A stretch of DNA of 64,000 nucleotides. Source: Amoebophrya sp. A120 (lineage: Eukaryota > Sar > Dinophyceae > Syndiniales > Amoebophryaceae). The translations under genes were made by a program, and so were the position numbers. The notes under the pieces are model-generated. The model had not been told where the DNA came from, searched no databases, and was given only the letters and a program-made list of their open reading frames with translations. Where the stretch lies: positions 310,001 to 374,000 of the forward strand of contig CAJINV010000008.1 of assembly GCA_905178155.1 (NCBI GenBank). The letters are read 5' to 3'. Below are positions 24,473 through 35,100 of the stretch, one piece after another (positions within the stretch are counted from its first letter, which is position 1; each line of letters opens with the position of its first letter).

Positions 24473-27400
24473 CTAGTATTGGGCCTTCTCACACTTTCGC
24501 GCGGTATCGAATGCCGTCCGATTTTCTTCTTCCGATGTTGTCGTGGGCAATGACCGTGTTGCGTGTTCCGCGTAGACTGCTTCGGTGCTGGCCCGGCTCG
24601 ACGACTGATCGTTCGTGTTTCTGGAAGTGTCAGTTACAAAATCTGCAAAGTGACAATAATTTGCGACACTCTGAAATGCGACCCAGAGTGTCACGCAGAG
24701 AAGACAAAAGAGACCGATTCGAACGACCCTGATGAGGCTCAATTGGGGGCTTGCCCTTTCTGAAGAGCGTGACAAGAGCGTACGACAGATGCAGTCTAGA
24801 CATGGACAAAATTATTCGTCACGCGTGGCCCCTTGGAACTGCAACTGGTGCCACTAAGTCCTCAAAATGGGATTTTTTTATGCAAAGAAATACAAATGCA
24901 CGGCAAACTTTTTATAAACTCCATTTTGGAAATTTCCAACCTGACGCTTCCGTAATCTCGTCCTCGACTGTATTTGTCTTCGCCATGAGAAGCTTTGTCC
25001 CCTCTGCTGGTCTTATGCTTTGCTGTTTGCACGCCAATCCTCGGCTGTTGCGCAGAACTTTTTGCGGCCTCTGCTCCACAACCTCAGGTTCCACGTCGTA
25101 CCTTTCCCCGTCTTCCGCGTCTTGTAATTCGGTCTGCTCTCCTTCAACATTACTGTTTACCCCAATCGCGCCTTTTGTTGAGACGGAAGCACCTCGTCCA
25201 CCAACCCCCGGTTCTCCTTGCTGTGCGAGTTGCATCTGTTCCATCAATTCCGAGACCTGTTGACGCAACAAAAAATTGGCCTGCTCCAACTCGGCAACAC
25301 GATCTAGCGTTGTGGTGTAGTAGGAATGCTCAAGCTCCATCAGATCTCCTGGATTCGGGCCGCCTCCGAAACTCGAATCTAGGTCTTGTTCGTTAATACG
25401 GAACTCCTCATGTTTCGACGCCGAAGGACCATCTTGCGTATGCAGATGCGGCGTTACCGGCATCGTGCTTGTGTTTCCCCCCGTCGCACAAACGCTGCTC
25501 TCCTTACTGGCCCTGAAGAATAAAGTTAAATTTGCTTCTACCTCCCTACTTTCATGCGAATTTTCCTGCTGCTCATCTTTTAGTTGTAGGCCACGGCAAA
25601 CTTTCAGTTTAAAGTTCCAGTTCCTGTATCTCTACATAAAATCAATCTCAGTCTACTTTTACTTTCGTCGTCTCCTGATTTTATTTGAAAAAAAATACTT
25701 ACCGCTGGCTTCGCGATGCGAAGATATCTTCCAAGTCGGGCGGAATGAGACTGGGCGAGTTGGCGGGCTGCTGCCCCGGAATGTTCGTAGCTCCACTACC
25801 AGCAGTGCCTCCGGCTCCTCTCGCGACTCCCGGGGGTGGCGGCGTTCGCGGAACGGAGCCGCAGCCAAGGTTGTAGCGCGGCGGCAGCCGCCCCAACGGT
25901 AGTGCGGGCATGTTCACTCCTGTGCGCCGGGGCGAAAGCAAAGTCGGCGAAGACGCACGCGATGAGGGCGGCAGCGAGCTCACAGCATGCGTCGGGAATG
26001 GCGCACTGCTCAGCCCCTTACCTTCATGTTGATGTTGTTCAGGAGACCATTGAGGATGAAACAAACTGCTCAGATTTTCTCCTCCTGTTCATAACTATGA
26101 CTGAGTAACATTCTGTAGCTAGCGTAGTTAGAACTCGACGCGACTTGTCGACTTCATCTTCGCGGCGCATGTGGTACAATCAGAATGAGACTAAGACTAA
26201 CAGAAATGGAAATCTCTCTTTGGAGGAAAATAAAAATGATCAATCGAAGTAGTCTTCTATGACGTTGCTTCAGATGCGAACTAGGTTTGGGTAGTACCTT
26301 GTTCCAGTGCCAGCAGTATTTTTTTCCCTGCAGAGGAAAGATGCAGGCCCGGACTGTATCCCTCTCCCCCACCGATTGTGCTCTTGTCCCGCTCGGTACA
26401 TCCGAACAAGAATCCAAGCCAGTTGCCGAGACCGAAAAAGGACCCACCATTGCTACCTCCTCCGCCCATAATTTCAACGACCGAAACAGACATGCTGTCG
26501 CTGTGGCTGTCGTCGTCTTGATCCACGTTGTATCTGTTCGAGTTTCTCGTCTTCACACTGGACGACGTAGGTGGAGCGATTCCTGCACCTGCACTGCCAG
26601 GCAGCGGGTGCTCGCTCTGCGCATCAAGGAATACCTCCTTGGACGTTGATGCACTGACAGCCAGGGGTGGGCCCCCACTGTCCTGGGATTGCTTACTCGT
26701 GTTCTTGTCAGCGCCACTTCCTCCCTCCAGTAGTACTATGTCATTCGCTGCAATTACCGCTGGCTTCTCTGGGTGGCTCAGGTCGAGGCCCTTGCCGGAA
26801 AAAATCGACCGCGCCACTTGTCGCAAGGAGGGCGTGAGTTGGTACCAGACCGCCCGGAGCTCGCCGAGCAAATTGCGGTAGTTCAAAGCCTGCTTTTTCC
26901 ACTCCCGCCGACTGCTCGCCAGTCTCTCGTTCTTCTCCTGCAACAAAACGAGGGCGCGGTCAAGCCGCTGAACGAGCGACATGATTTAATATCTTCTTCT
27001 TATCCTTGTATGTGCAGGCGACAAGAATGCACTGTTTCACTTTCTCCAGAATGATATCCGTATTCTCTACTGCTACTTCCTCGTGCGTTTGAAACTCGAA
27101 AGACCACACCTCACCGTCTGAGTTCTTTTTCCTGTGCCCGAATCCAACCCGACCGCGTCACTCGCCGCTCCTTCTCGTCCCGCTGATCCAATAGCAGCTG
27201 TAGTCTGGTGCCCACGCGCACCCTTTTTTTTTTTTTCGTTTTAGCAATACCCTCTCCGGACGGCCCAACAAGCTCACATTGACATTGGCACTCATTGAGG
27301 TGCTGCGGGCGAGGGCGTCTAACTGCCTCGCGACGCAGACTCGAAACCGAAGCGACGGACTCGCAGCCCCAGTATCGGCCACCAGACGAGAAGTGTTCGC

Positions 27401-27717
27401 GTTTTGATGTTCAAAATTTTTTCGTTTTTTCACCAGACAACAGAACCGGAGGGAAACCTGGGAAAGCTCATAAATGTGAAGAAAGAACACTGTTGAAAAC
27501 TTACACCTATCACTACCGCAGCTGCAGGTGGTATACAACCGACCAGGACCACCTCGTTCACGTCTGCAGCTGCAGGACAGTAAAAACATGAATCCTGTTC
27601 AAAAAGAGTGTTCTCTTGCCTGCGTAGTTGTTTTCTTTCGTCGTGTAGCTGAAACCAGAATCGCCGTATCTCTGGAACGGTGGGACAAATAAAGGACTGC
27701 TTTGTGAACGGCTTCAT
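24473..27717 (-). CDS. Coiled-coil protein, multi-exon, function unknown
   Basis: Not recognised. The likely start is MKPFTKQSFICPTVPEIRRF at 27717. Further coding blocks are 27230-27130 (LLLDQRDEKERRVTRSGW), 26982-26300 (RLDRALVLLQEKNERLASSRREWKKQALNYRNL..., coiled coil), 26064-25700 (Pro/Ser-rich) and 25463-24955 (second coiled coil, LDRVAELEQANFLLRQQVSE). The last piece, 24619-24473, is EAVYAEHATRSL...CEKAQY. Introner E1 separates the last two. A hydrophobic run that looks like a C-terminal membrane anchor (RVVRIGLFCLLCVTLWVAF, near 24690) lies inside E1, so it is probably not in the protein. Exon borders between 27600 and 25500 are not settled, and the upper part could be a separate gene. 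Confidence 0.5.
24620..24954 (-). mobile_element. Introner element, family E copy 1 (about 335 bp, diverged)
   Basis: The left end TCTGGAAGTGTCAG matches TATGGAAGCGTCAG of family E at 31220. The right end CCTGACGCTTCCGTA matches CCTGACACATCCGTA. The interior also shares AATAATTTG and AAATGCGAC. The flanking 5-mers GTGTT and ATCTC differ, so the TSD is not preserved. Removing 340 bp puts VEDE in frame with NDQSSSRAS, which supports the limits. It looks older than the other copies. Confidence 0.68.
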
Positions 27718-27862
27718 CGTTGATCAGGACCGAAAATAGTTAAAGGAATGAGCAAAAAAACTGTTCTACGCCTGCTACACCTCAGTACTTCGTTAACGGT
27801 TTCGTCGTCGTCTGTGCCTCTCCAAGCATTACTTACACTTAGGTCAGCACTTCCCCGCAACT

Positions 27863-29413
27863 TCACTTCGATCCGCCAGATTTTGCACTCGCGGCTTGTC
27901 GCTGCAATTCCAACTTCCGCTGCGTCATTACGCGATCGCGCTCGTCGATCGCATCCTCCTCCGCTTTGGACATGCCATTTTTCTCGCCCCAGCTAGTCAG
28001 GGCTTGCATCCCCATCTCCAACATCGGGTTGAGTTGCGCCCCTTTTCGCCAATATCCCGCTAGCGAAGCGTCTTGCATTTTCTTATCCTCCAAACCCATT
28101 TGCGACAGAATCATGCGCGACCCGCTCGCACACCCGACGATGGCGGCGTTGATCGAAGACCAAAACGGATACCCAAACAGCGCTCCACACATCCACACGC
28201 CCGGCGGATAGTTTCCCTTCGGAGCGTATTTTCCCTTGCCGTACGTCTTCGGCTTGTAGTCGAGCGCATGTATCAAAGCGTCCAACGTACTCGTGCCAGC
28301 AGCCTTCGCTGCAAACATCTTGGTTCCAACCCCCGGCGCCTCGTAAGAAGTGATGCCGGCCAGGTCGTAGAATTTTACGCAGTCCTCGATGCGTAACGAC
28401 TCGGCCAGCCGCACGATCTTGTCCCCAAGCCTCGACTTGCTACCTTCCGCAAGAAACGGCGCCGTGTGCGGGTCCCCAGCGGGGAGGCAGTCGTCGTACA
28501 GAAGTTTCAGCCCCGAGTTTCCGCTATCCTCCCGAATATACTCTTCCAGATAGTCATACCAGATCCGAAGTCCCTCGGCCTCAAACAAATCGATCACCTT
28601 CTTGTCTTTCAACTCCTCCCGCAGAATGTAAAACTCATCGAATAATCTTAATCCGTCCGACAGCGCACAACACGCGTTACTGTCGTTGCGGCGATAGCAA
28701 CACAACCCCGAATCTTTTTCTCCGCAGAGGCGCTCGACCTCGGCCATGACTTTCGCGGCCGGTTCACAACCAACGAAGTCAAAGGTAATAATTTTGTTCA
28801 CCGACTCCTTGTCGATATGTGCTGGGATCAGATTGAAGACCGGCTTTTTTCCCACCACGCAAAGCTCTTGGAGCTGTTCCATTATCTGGGCGGCCGAATA
28901 CTGATCAAAATGGTGTCTACAATGCCGAAATTCGTAGTTTTTGAGACAATCGTCGCAAAACGGCACGAGGTCCTTGCCAGCACGGCACCACTGTGGCGTC
29001 TGGAGCATTTTCACGAGCGCGTGGCCAGTAAAGCTCGGCTTGTATTGAAAAGATTCGATGAACCCGCAGAAAAGAGCATACCCATCGTACTGCCTCATCA
29101 GAATCGAAATGTGTTTCATGGGATGATGTGGAATGAGATTTTCGATTTTAATCTTCTTCATTTGTCTCGGATCAGGACTCGGGTTGATGGCCAAAGCTTG
29201 GCCTTGTGGTGTTTGGACGAATTTGCACATGTCAACAATAAGTCGCTTGTCTCCGGTTGAGTCGTAGCCGAGGACGCGACACGTCTGACCGTTGAGGTGC
29301 TTCTCAGATTCATTCTTGAGGCCAGAAATTTCGAACGGGTGCACTGCGCCGCCTTGTTTTTGGAGATAACACTCCATACCGCGGACGTCCCGGCCGGTGA
29401 GAGCGGAAGGCAT
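27863..29413 (-). CDS. Hypothetical protein, 516 aa, single exon
   Basis: Not recognised. One intact ORF from an ATG, with balanced composition and no low-complexity runs, which is unusual here. It is Cys-rich in the middle (WCRAGKDLVPFCDDCLKNYE, HCRHHF, GLCCYRRNDSNACC), which may bind metal. There are no membrane helices and no signal peptide. The C-terminus is charged (DAIDERDRVMTQRKLELQRQ). It ends 145 bp before the start of the coiled-coil gene on the same strand. The uniform coding character makes it a confident gene without a function. Confidence 0.75.
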   Translation of the reverse strand: MPSALTGRDVRGMECYLQKQGGAVHPFEISGLKNESEKHLNGQTCRVLGYDSTGDKRLIVDMCKFVQTPQGQALAINPSPDPRQMKKIKIENLIPHHPMKHISILMRQYDGYALFCGFIESFQYKPSFTGHALVKMLQTPQWCRAGKDLVPFCDDCLKNYEFRHCRHHFDQYSAAQIMEQLQELCVVGKKPVFNLIPAHIDKESVNKIITFDFVGCEPAAKVMAEVERLCGEKDSGLCCYRRNDSNACCALSDGLRLFDEFYILREELKDKKVIDLFEAEGLRIWYDYLEEYIREDSGNSGLKLLYDDCLPAGDPHTAPFLAEGSKSRLGDKIVRLAESLRIEDCVKFYDLAGITSYEAPGVGTKMFAAKAAGTSTLDALIHALDYKPKTYGKGKYAPKGNYPPGVWMCGALFGYPFWSSINAAIVGCASGSRMILSQMGLEDKKMQDASLAGYWRKGAQLNPMLEMGMQALTSWGEKNGMSKAEEDAIDERDRVMTQRKLELQRQAASAKSGGSK

Positions 29414-30465
29414 GTTGATGAGTTGTTTTTAGTAATAAATGCCTGATTTCGATGCTTCAACTTCGCATTTGAAAAAATTCGACAGAACGATGAGGGGGTA
29501 AGGCTCTCTGGTGCGCGAAGCGGGGAAAAAATCCATTGACGCGAGAAAGAAATGAGCAGCCCTGTCACGAGCGAAAACCATTCACGGGGAAGGTTCGCAG
29601 AAAAAGCGGCGAACCAAACACAGGCCTGTTCCTTCGTTTTTGATTTTATTTTGACATGAGTACTAGCAAGAATAAGTTTGATACAGTTGATTGCTTCGTA
29701 TTGACGTTGATAGCCGATTTTGATTTATCTTGATGTTGAAGCACGTCCGTGACTATGTTGGTATAGATACTCCTCTTCAAAAATGAAAAGCACAGCGAGA
29801 GAAGCGACTATGAAGTCGGGGTAGCTTGTTTGTCGAAGCAAGCATTTTGGGTTGCAACTTGTAACATAGATGACATGACACAGTACGTATGAGATGAAAC
29901 TATTGACTCGGCTGCAGCAGAAGTTCCTTGTACTTCGTAAAGACTTTTTTGTGGTCACGGCAAATACTAAGATGTCGTGCTCGTGTTGGTCATAGATAGC
30001 AGGAATCAATCCTTAATCGCCCGGCGTCACCGTCGTCGAGACGGACAAAAAATAAAAATAACGGAAAAACTGCTTATGTTCCTCTGCTTTCTGCACTTCT
30101 AGTTCTACTTGAGCTCTACCATGATTGATCGATGGAGGCTCGTCTGCGTAATTGGTGAATTATACATGTGCATTCGCCGAGGGTGACGTGCTTAAGCTTA
30201 CGAAAACGAAAGTTTGAAACTGAAACTGATACCCAGTTCACGAATTGTATCGATAATATTCGGCCACATCGATAATTTCTGTTGAAGTTTTACCCTTCGA
30301 AAAAAGTGGAGTCTCGTCTGATTTTATGTGATGTAATATTGGTCCTACCACTGTAAAAATAATTTTGCACATTCGATATTGATTCGTCTGACGACAAAAC
30401 TCAATCATGAGACGTGTCCTCTCAGTCCTCGCAACGCCCGTAGGTTCTTCATCCTTCCGTTCTTT
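29414..30465. other. Intergenic, no gene recognised
   Basis: AT-rich with only short ORFs; the longest, 30009-29725 minus, has no coding character. It holds the 5' flank of the 516-aa gene and the 3' flank of the 222-aa gene. Confidence 0.45.
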
Positions 30466-31929
30466 TCACACGCCGCTGAGCAATCTGTAGCCTGTCCAAT
30501 CGGCAGGAGCGACGTAGTTATGTTGCTTCATGAAGTTCAGCAAACACTGCGAGGGACCGTCCACGGGTGCTTATCCTGATTAAAAACGTCCCCACACCAG
30601 AGTCAAGATGGGAAATCTGCTACACAAATTTACTAGCCTTCGTTAATTGGCATGACAAGTTTGTCCTCGTACGTGCAATCCTGTTTTAGCTAGTTCAGAA
30701 GCGTCACAGATCTAGCATAGCATGCTGATTCTAGCATCACAAATTCCAAAACACGACTAGAAAATCAAAATGCTTCTCATAGAGCTCCGCATGAGAAACT
30801 TCCTTGGCATGCAGAATTGCATGACAACTATGGGGTGGGGATGTTTTTACACGGAATAGTGCTTCGACCTTTTTCACCTGTGCTGCCGCTGCGCCGCGTT
30901 TGCTAGGACTCGCACCGGTACCCTCCGCGAGTCGCTTGCTCTTCTGTTTTGTGGTCGTTCAGTCGTGTAGCTGAACTGAATACGCATGGTAGCAGAGGCA
31001 AGAAAAACCAACATCAAGGTCGGTAGATCGTCATGCACGCATCGCCGGAAGAACCAAGTCCACTTGAAAAGGTTCAAATGTACTAAATGCGCAAAGATCA
31101 AGATGTAGTATACATAGTAATAGTTTTATTTACCGCAAACCACGCGAGGTCTTCTTCCTGTGACGGCTCTGGGACGTATTTTTGAAAGTCCTCCAACTTC
31201 TTCCTGGCAACCGTCCACTTATGGAAGCGTCAGGTTTGAAATCGTCAAAGTTGAAATAATTTGTAATGCATAAAATGCGACACAGAAAGTGACTCTATTG
31301 CAGAGGACCCACGGGAGGCAGATTATAGTCCTGGTAAGGGTCACAAGTTGGACTGCTAACTAGCATGACAGAAGGCAGCTCTTTGGCCCTAAACCGCATG
31401 ACAGACTCGCTTCCAGGACCGGGAAAATTTGTCACGCACCGACTACAAACTGTAGGTCTAATTGGTATGCGTTTTATGCATGACAAACTATTTCAACTTT
31501 GACGATTTCAAACCTGACACATCCGTACCACTCACCGCTTTCGTAGTTGACGAAGGCCATTCCGAAGCGATGATGGAATTCCGCTGTGAATTGCTCCGTC
31601 ATGAGCCGAATGTCCTGGTCCTCACAAAATTCGTCGAAGGGGACGTAGTTCTCGCTAAGCCGCTCTTCCTTCGTTTCCTCCCTCTGCAGCCGCATCTGAA
31701 ACTCCTCCTTGCGCGACAATTTTTGCCCCGTGAAGGTCGATATCTTTTGCTGGCCACCACGTGCGGCCGCGCCGCCTCCTACCGCGGCGCCCGATGCTGT
31801 GTTCCGAGCCCGCTTTTTGGGGCTCGGCGACGCAGACCCCGCCCCGTGTCTGCTTGGGCTGGTGGCCGCCGCCTGTAGCAATGTATTGCCACCAGGTACT
31901 GTGCCCGTTTCCGTCCGCCGCTGCCGCAT
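30466..31929 (-). CDS. Hypothetical protein, 222 aa, two introners
   Basis: No family recognised. Exons 31929-31528, 31214-31134, 30943-30859 and 30566-30466 sum to 669 nt (223 codons). The N-terminus is basic and low-complexity (SPKKRARNTASGAAVGGG, nuclear-signal-like). Then comes a folded-looking block (YVPFDEFCEDQDIRLMTEQF..HRFGMAFVNYESGEW) that continues after introner E2 with TVARKKLEDFQKYVPEPS. A GT-AG intron (GCG|GTAAAT..AACAG|AAGAGC) follows, then a Lys/Ala-rich linker, introner F, and the C-terminus FMKQHNYVAPADWTGYRLL. Both introner removals keep frame, and the mixed junction phases make the sum a real test. The ATG follows an in-frame stop and possible acceptor near 31990, so a 5' exon is possible. 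Confidence 0.68.
30572..30858 (-). mobile_element. Introner element, family F (287 bp)
   Basis: The ends read TATCCTGATTAAAAACGTCC on the left and GGATGTTTTTACACGGAATA on the right; the inner TIR is AAAACRTCCCCACMCCA. TSD GTGCT at 30567-30571 and 30859-30863. The interior holds GGCATGACAAGTTTG, GCATGAGAAACTTCC and GCATGACAAC. Removal joins KKVEA to PVDGPS in the 222-aa gene. Confidence 0.88.
31220..31527 (-). mobile_element. Introner element, family E copy 2 (308 bp)
   Basis: Long TIR: TATGGAAGCGTCAGGTTTGA on the left with the inverse ending ..CCTGACACATCCGTA, followed inward by AATCGTCAAAGTTGAAATA and its inverse. TSD CCACT at 31215-31219 and 31528-31532. The interior has AGCATGACAGAAGG and GCATGACAAACTAT. 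Removal joins ESGEW to TVARKK in frame. Confidence 0.9.
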
Positions 31930-32197
31930 GTTTTTCCGGTTCTTCGTATTGGGCGACTCGAAAAAGTTCGTGGGAGGTTGAAGATTTGTATGCTAGGACA
32001 GTTTTCCTCGGAGAACTTGCGACCATCAAGTAGAAGGTACCTTCTTCTACCAGAACTCTAACAACGCAACACAACTGTAAGTAGAGGTACTAGTAGCACC
32101 TCCAGCAATACTAAGCTCGTATCTGGACCAGACTTACTGTGAAGGAAGCGAGCCAGGCAAGACTAAGAAAAGTAAACCGTTAAAGAAGACATCATGA

Positions 32198-35100
32198 TCA
32201 TGCACAACGAGGACAGGAGAGTTTTGCAGCATAGATCTTCAGGCAATTGCTGTCTAAGTCGAGGGTGTAGAGGTAGAAGGGCTTCTTGATCCCACTCACT
32301 AGCACGCGGTCCACGCGGCGAAGCTTTCGCCGGTACGGAGGAGTCACACAGTGGGCTAGGTGTTCGCTGATCAACAATGGCACACCGTACTGTTTTGTCG
32401 CGGCTTCCAGCTGGGCACTGAGATTTACCTGGAAGAATAAAATCGCGGAAAAGGATTTATACAGAAGTAGTTGCCGAAAAATCATGCGTGGGACGAGAGT
32501 CATTCATCCAAGGACCTTCCATATCAACAAGTCGTAAGGGTGCAAGTAGCAGCAGCTGCAGAAGGTGGAGGAAGAAATAATAGTTCCATCATGAAGTTGT
32601 ACGTGTGGCGAGAGGTAGCTGGCGTCCACTTTGAACTCGCTTCCGATAGCGCCTTCAATGGCCCATCCGCGGTGTAGTCCAAAACCCATTTTCACGCGGT
32701 AGTTCGGCATTCGATTGAGCAGCCCCTCGTGCAGGCGGTACGTCGCTAACACTGGGGACCGGTTGGTGGCGGCGATGATCCGTGAGAAGCACATCACCGC
32801 TAGTTCGCTGATCCGGCACGCCTCTCCGCGGTGAAGCTCCTCGTAGGAAATGTCGGACGACTTCGTGATGTACCCTAATCGCCACACTAGCAGAAACGCG
32901 TCACCGATGTTCTTGTTCGGAGATCCGCAGTGCGCATCCGTGACGGTGTGCACGATCTCGGAAATCTGATCGCATTTTTACATTGGAGCCTACGTACTAG
33001 ATCATTCAAGAGTATATTAACAGCACGCGAAACATCAAAAATCCTACTTATCCTTTTACTATTTGAGCAGGAGAAAGTAAAAACATCCCTTCCATACAAG
33101 AAACAAAGGCCGAGCCAGTTTTTGTACCCGATTGACGAAGAGCATGACACCGTCCTGAAGAATCTCCGTGGCGTCCGTGAAGTTTCTAATATCGCAAAAG
33201 CCAAAAATAGCGTCCATGTACTGACCATCAACCATGGTGTTTATTGCACTGGTTGTGTCCGAGTCCTTCATGTTGTGTCCGATCACTGCTGAGCCTGCTT
33301 CTCCAAAAGCGAGCGCGCAGAGACCCCCGAGTTTGATAATGGTTTTCTCCAGGATCACCGTCTCCATCAGCTTGGAGGACCCCGGATCGTCGTTCCAAAA
33401 GGCCACCAGAGCGTGCTTGATTTTCAGGATCCAGCGGATGAGAAAGAAGTTCGACAAAGAAGAGCCGCCCTCCTGCCTGTTTGATCGGCGGCCGCTTGCT
33501 TTATTTGCGCCGGTTGTACTAACGCTGGCATTATTGGTCGTACTGGAGACCATCGGCCCTTCCACGCCGGCGCTTTTGTCAACACCCGCATCCAGGACCT
33601 GGCCCGAACTGCTCCGATCGAACCTGGAGGACTGCGAAGTGTGGTGACGCACGTCGGACGGGTTTTTCCGGATTGTCGCCAGCCGCTGGATGTTTGTTTG
33701 CTGCACAAAGCTTGGCGACTTGTGGTCCAAGAGAGGCTCGTCGCCCCCTGCTATCTGCGCCCGCTTCTCTTTTGACGAGATCGGCCCACTGGTATTTCCA
33801 GTTGCGCCGGCCGTCGAGCTACTCGCGCTCCCGGTTCCCGTGATCATTCCTGTTTTTCCCTTGTTATTCATCTCCGCGTCGCGCCGGAGCTCTTCTTCTG
33901 ACATCGTATTCCCTCAAAATTATCCATCCCCGTGGTGCGCGTGCCCGTCTACTTTCTGCATGAAAAAAGAAGTCAATTTTGTATTTGTTTCGTTTACGTT
34001 TGTTGCATGCGAAACTTCTGCATGGGAATCGTTAATTTCCAGGGAATACATCCGGATCGCCTCGAAGGGGTTGGACCGGATCTTGCTCAGCCGCGTGATC
34101 ATGCGTTCTACGGGGTATAGCACCAGCTTGTTGGCGTCCTTCGCAAATAGCATGCTGCCAACCAGGAGGAGGAGAAGCACGAAAAAAGTCTGGAACATGT
34201 TGAAAACCGCCTCTAAGCTCGTCCAAGGAGTCAAATCGAAGTACCACACAAAGACCATGCTCTCCAACCTACAGGATTTTTGGATTACCGAATAGATCCA
34301 GATACTGTCTTGCATGGATAAACTAAAACTTTTTCATTTTCATTTTCTTGGGCCGACAAAAATGGCCATCTTTGCTTTTTCTACGTGTTAGAGAGGTAGA
34401 ACTTCCGCAGTTCAGGAGCGCAGGCAAAACAAAGGTGATAGATGAAGGAGAAGGAATGCTACAAGAAAAAAAACCTCTATTAATACTCTGGGTATTGCTG
34501 CCGCAGAAAGACGTCATCGGTATCACGACCGCACGCTTCGGACTCACAGATCATGGGCGCTACCAGTCCGATCTCGTTGTACCGCAGATCTTTCGGACAG
34601 CGCTTGTCCTGCGGGTGAGCAATGGAGGCACCATACCGGCGACGGATATAGGACTGGAAGAACAAGTCCACTTTTTCCTCGCAGTTCCCGTTCTATCAAA
34701 TGTAAAAATGTCTGGGTCTGGAAGATTGCCGGCTTTGTCATGCACATTTTGCATGACTCCTCAAGGTCAAGTCTGTAATGCATGCCCTAGCATCACAGAT
34801 TTTTAGAGGGCTTCCTGATGCCTATTCCGCATGACAAATGCTCTTTCCGTACTGCAAAATTTGGACTCTCTTTGCTGCTCATGCAATACAGATTTTTTTA
34901 GAATCCAAAATCAGCATGACAAGTTGGATTCTTCCCGACCCAGACATTTTTACATTTGATACGTTCCACACCTGCTTCAGATTTTCCTTGAACTCATCTG
35001 GGATAGCATTGGACTCGTACACTCCGTCCACGGAGGCACTCGGTTGGCGGGACGCCCGGTACTTTGCGTCCCAGGTGCCGCTGGGAAGCGCCCAGTGGGC

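Noticed and set aside
24473-24775. 100-aa protein with a transmembrane helix
   Set aside because: Its N-terminal half including the helix is family E introner sequence.
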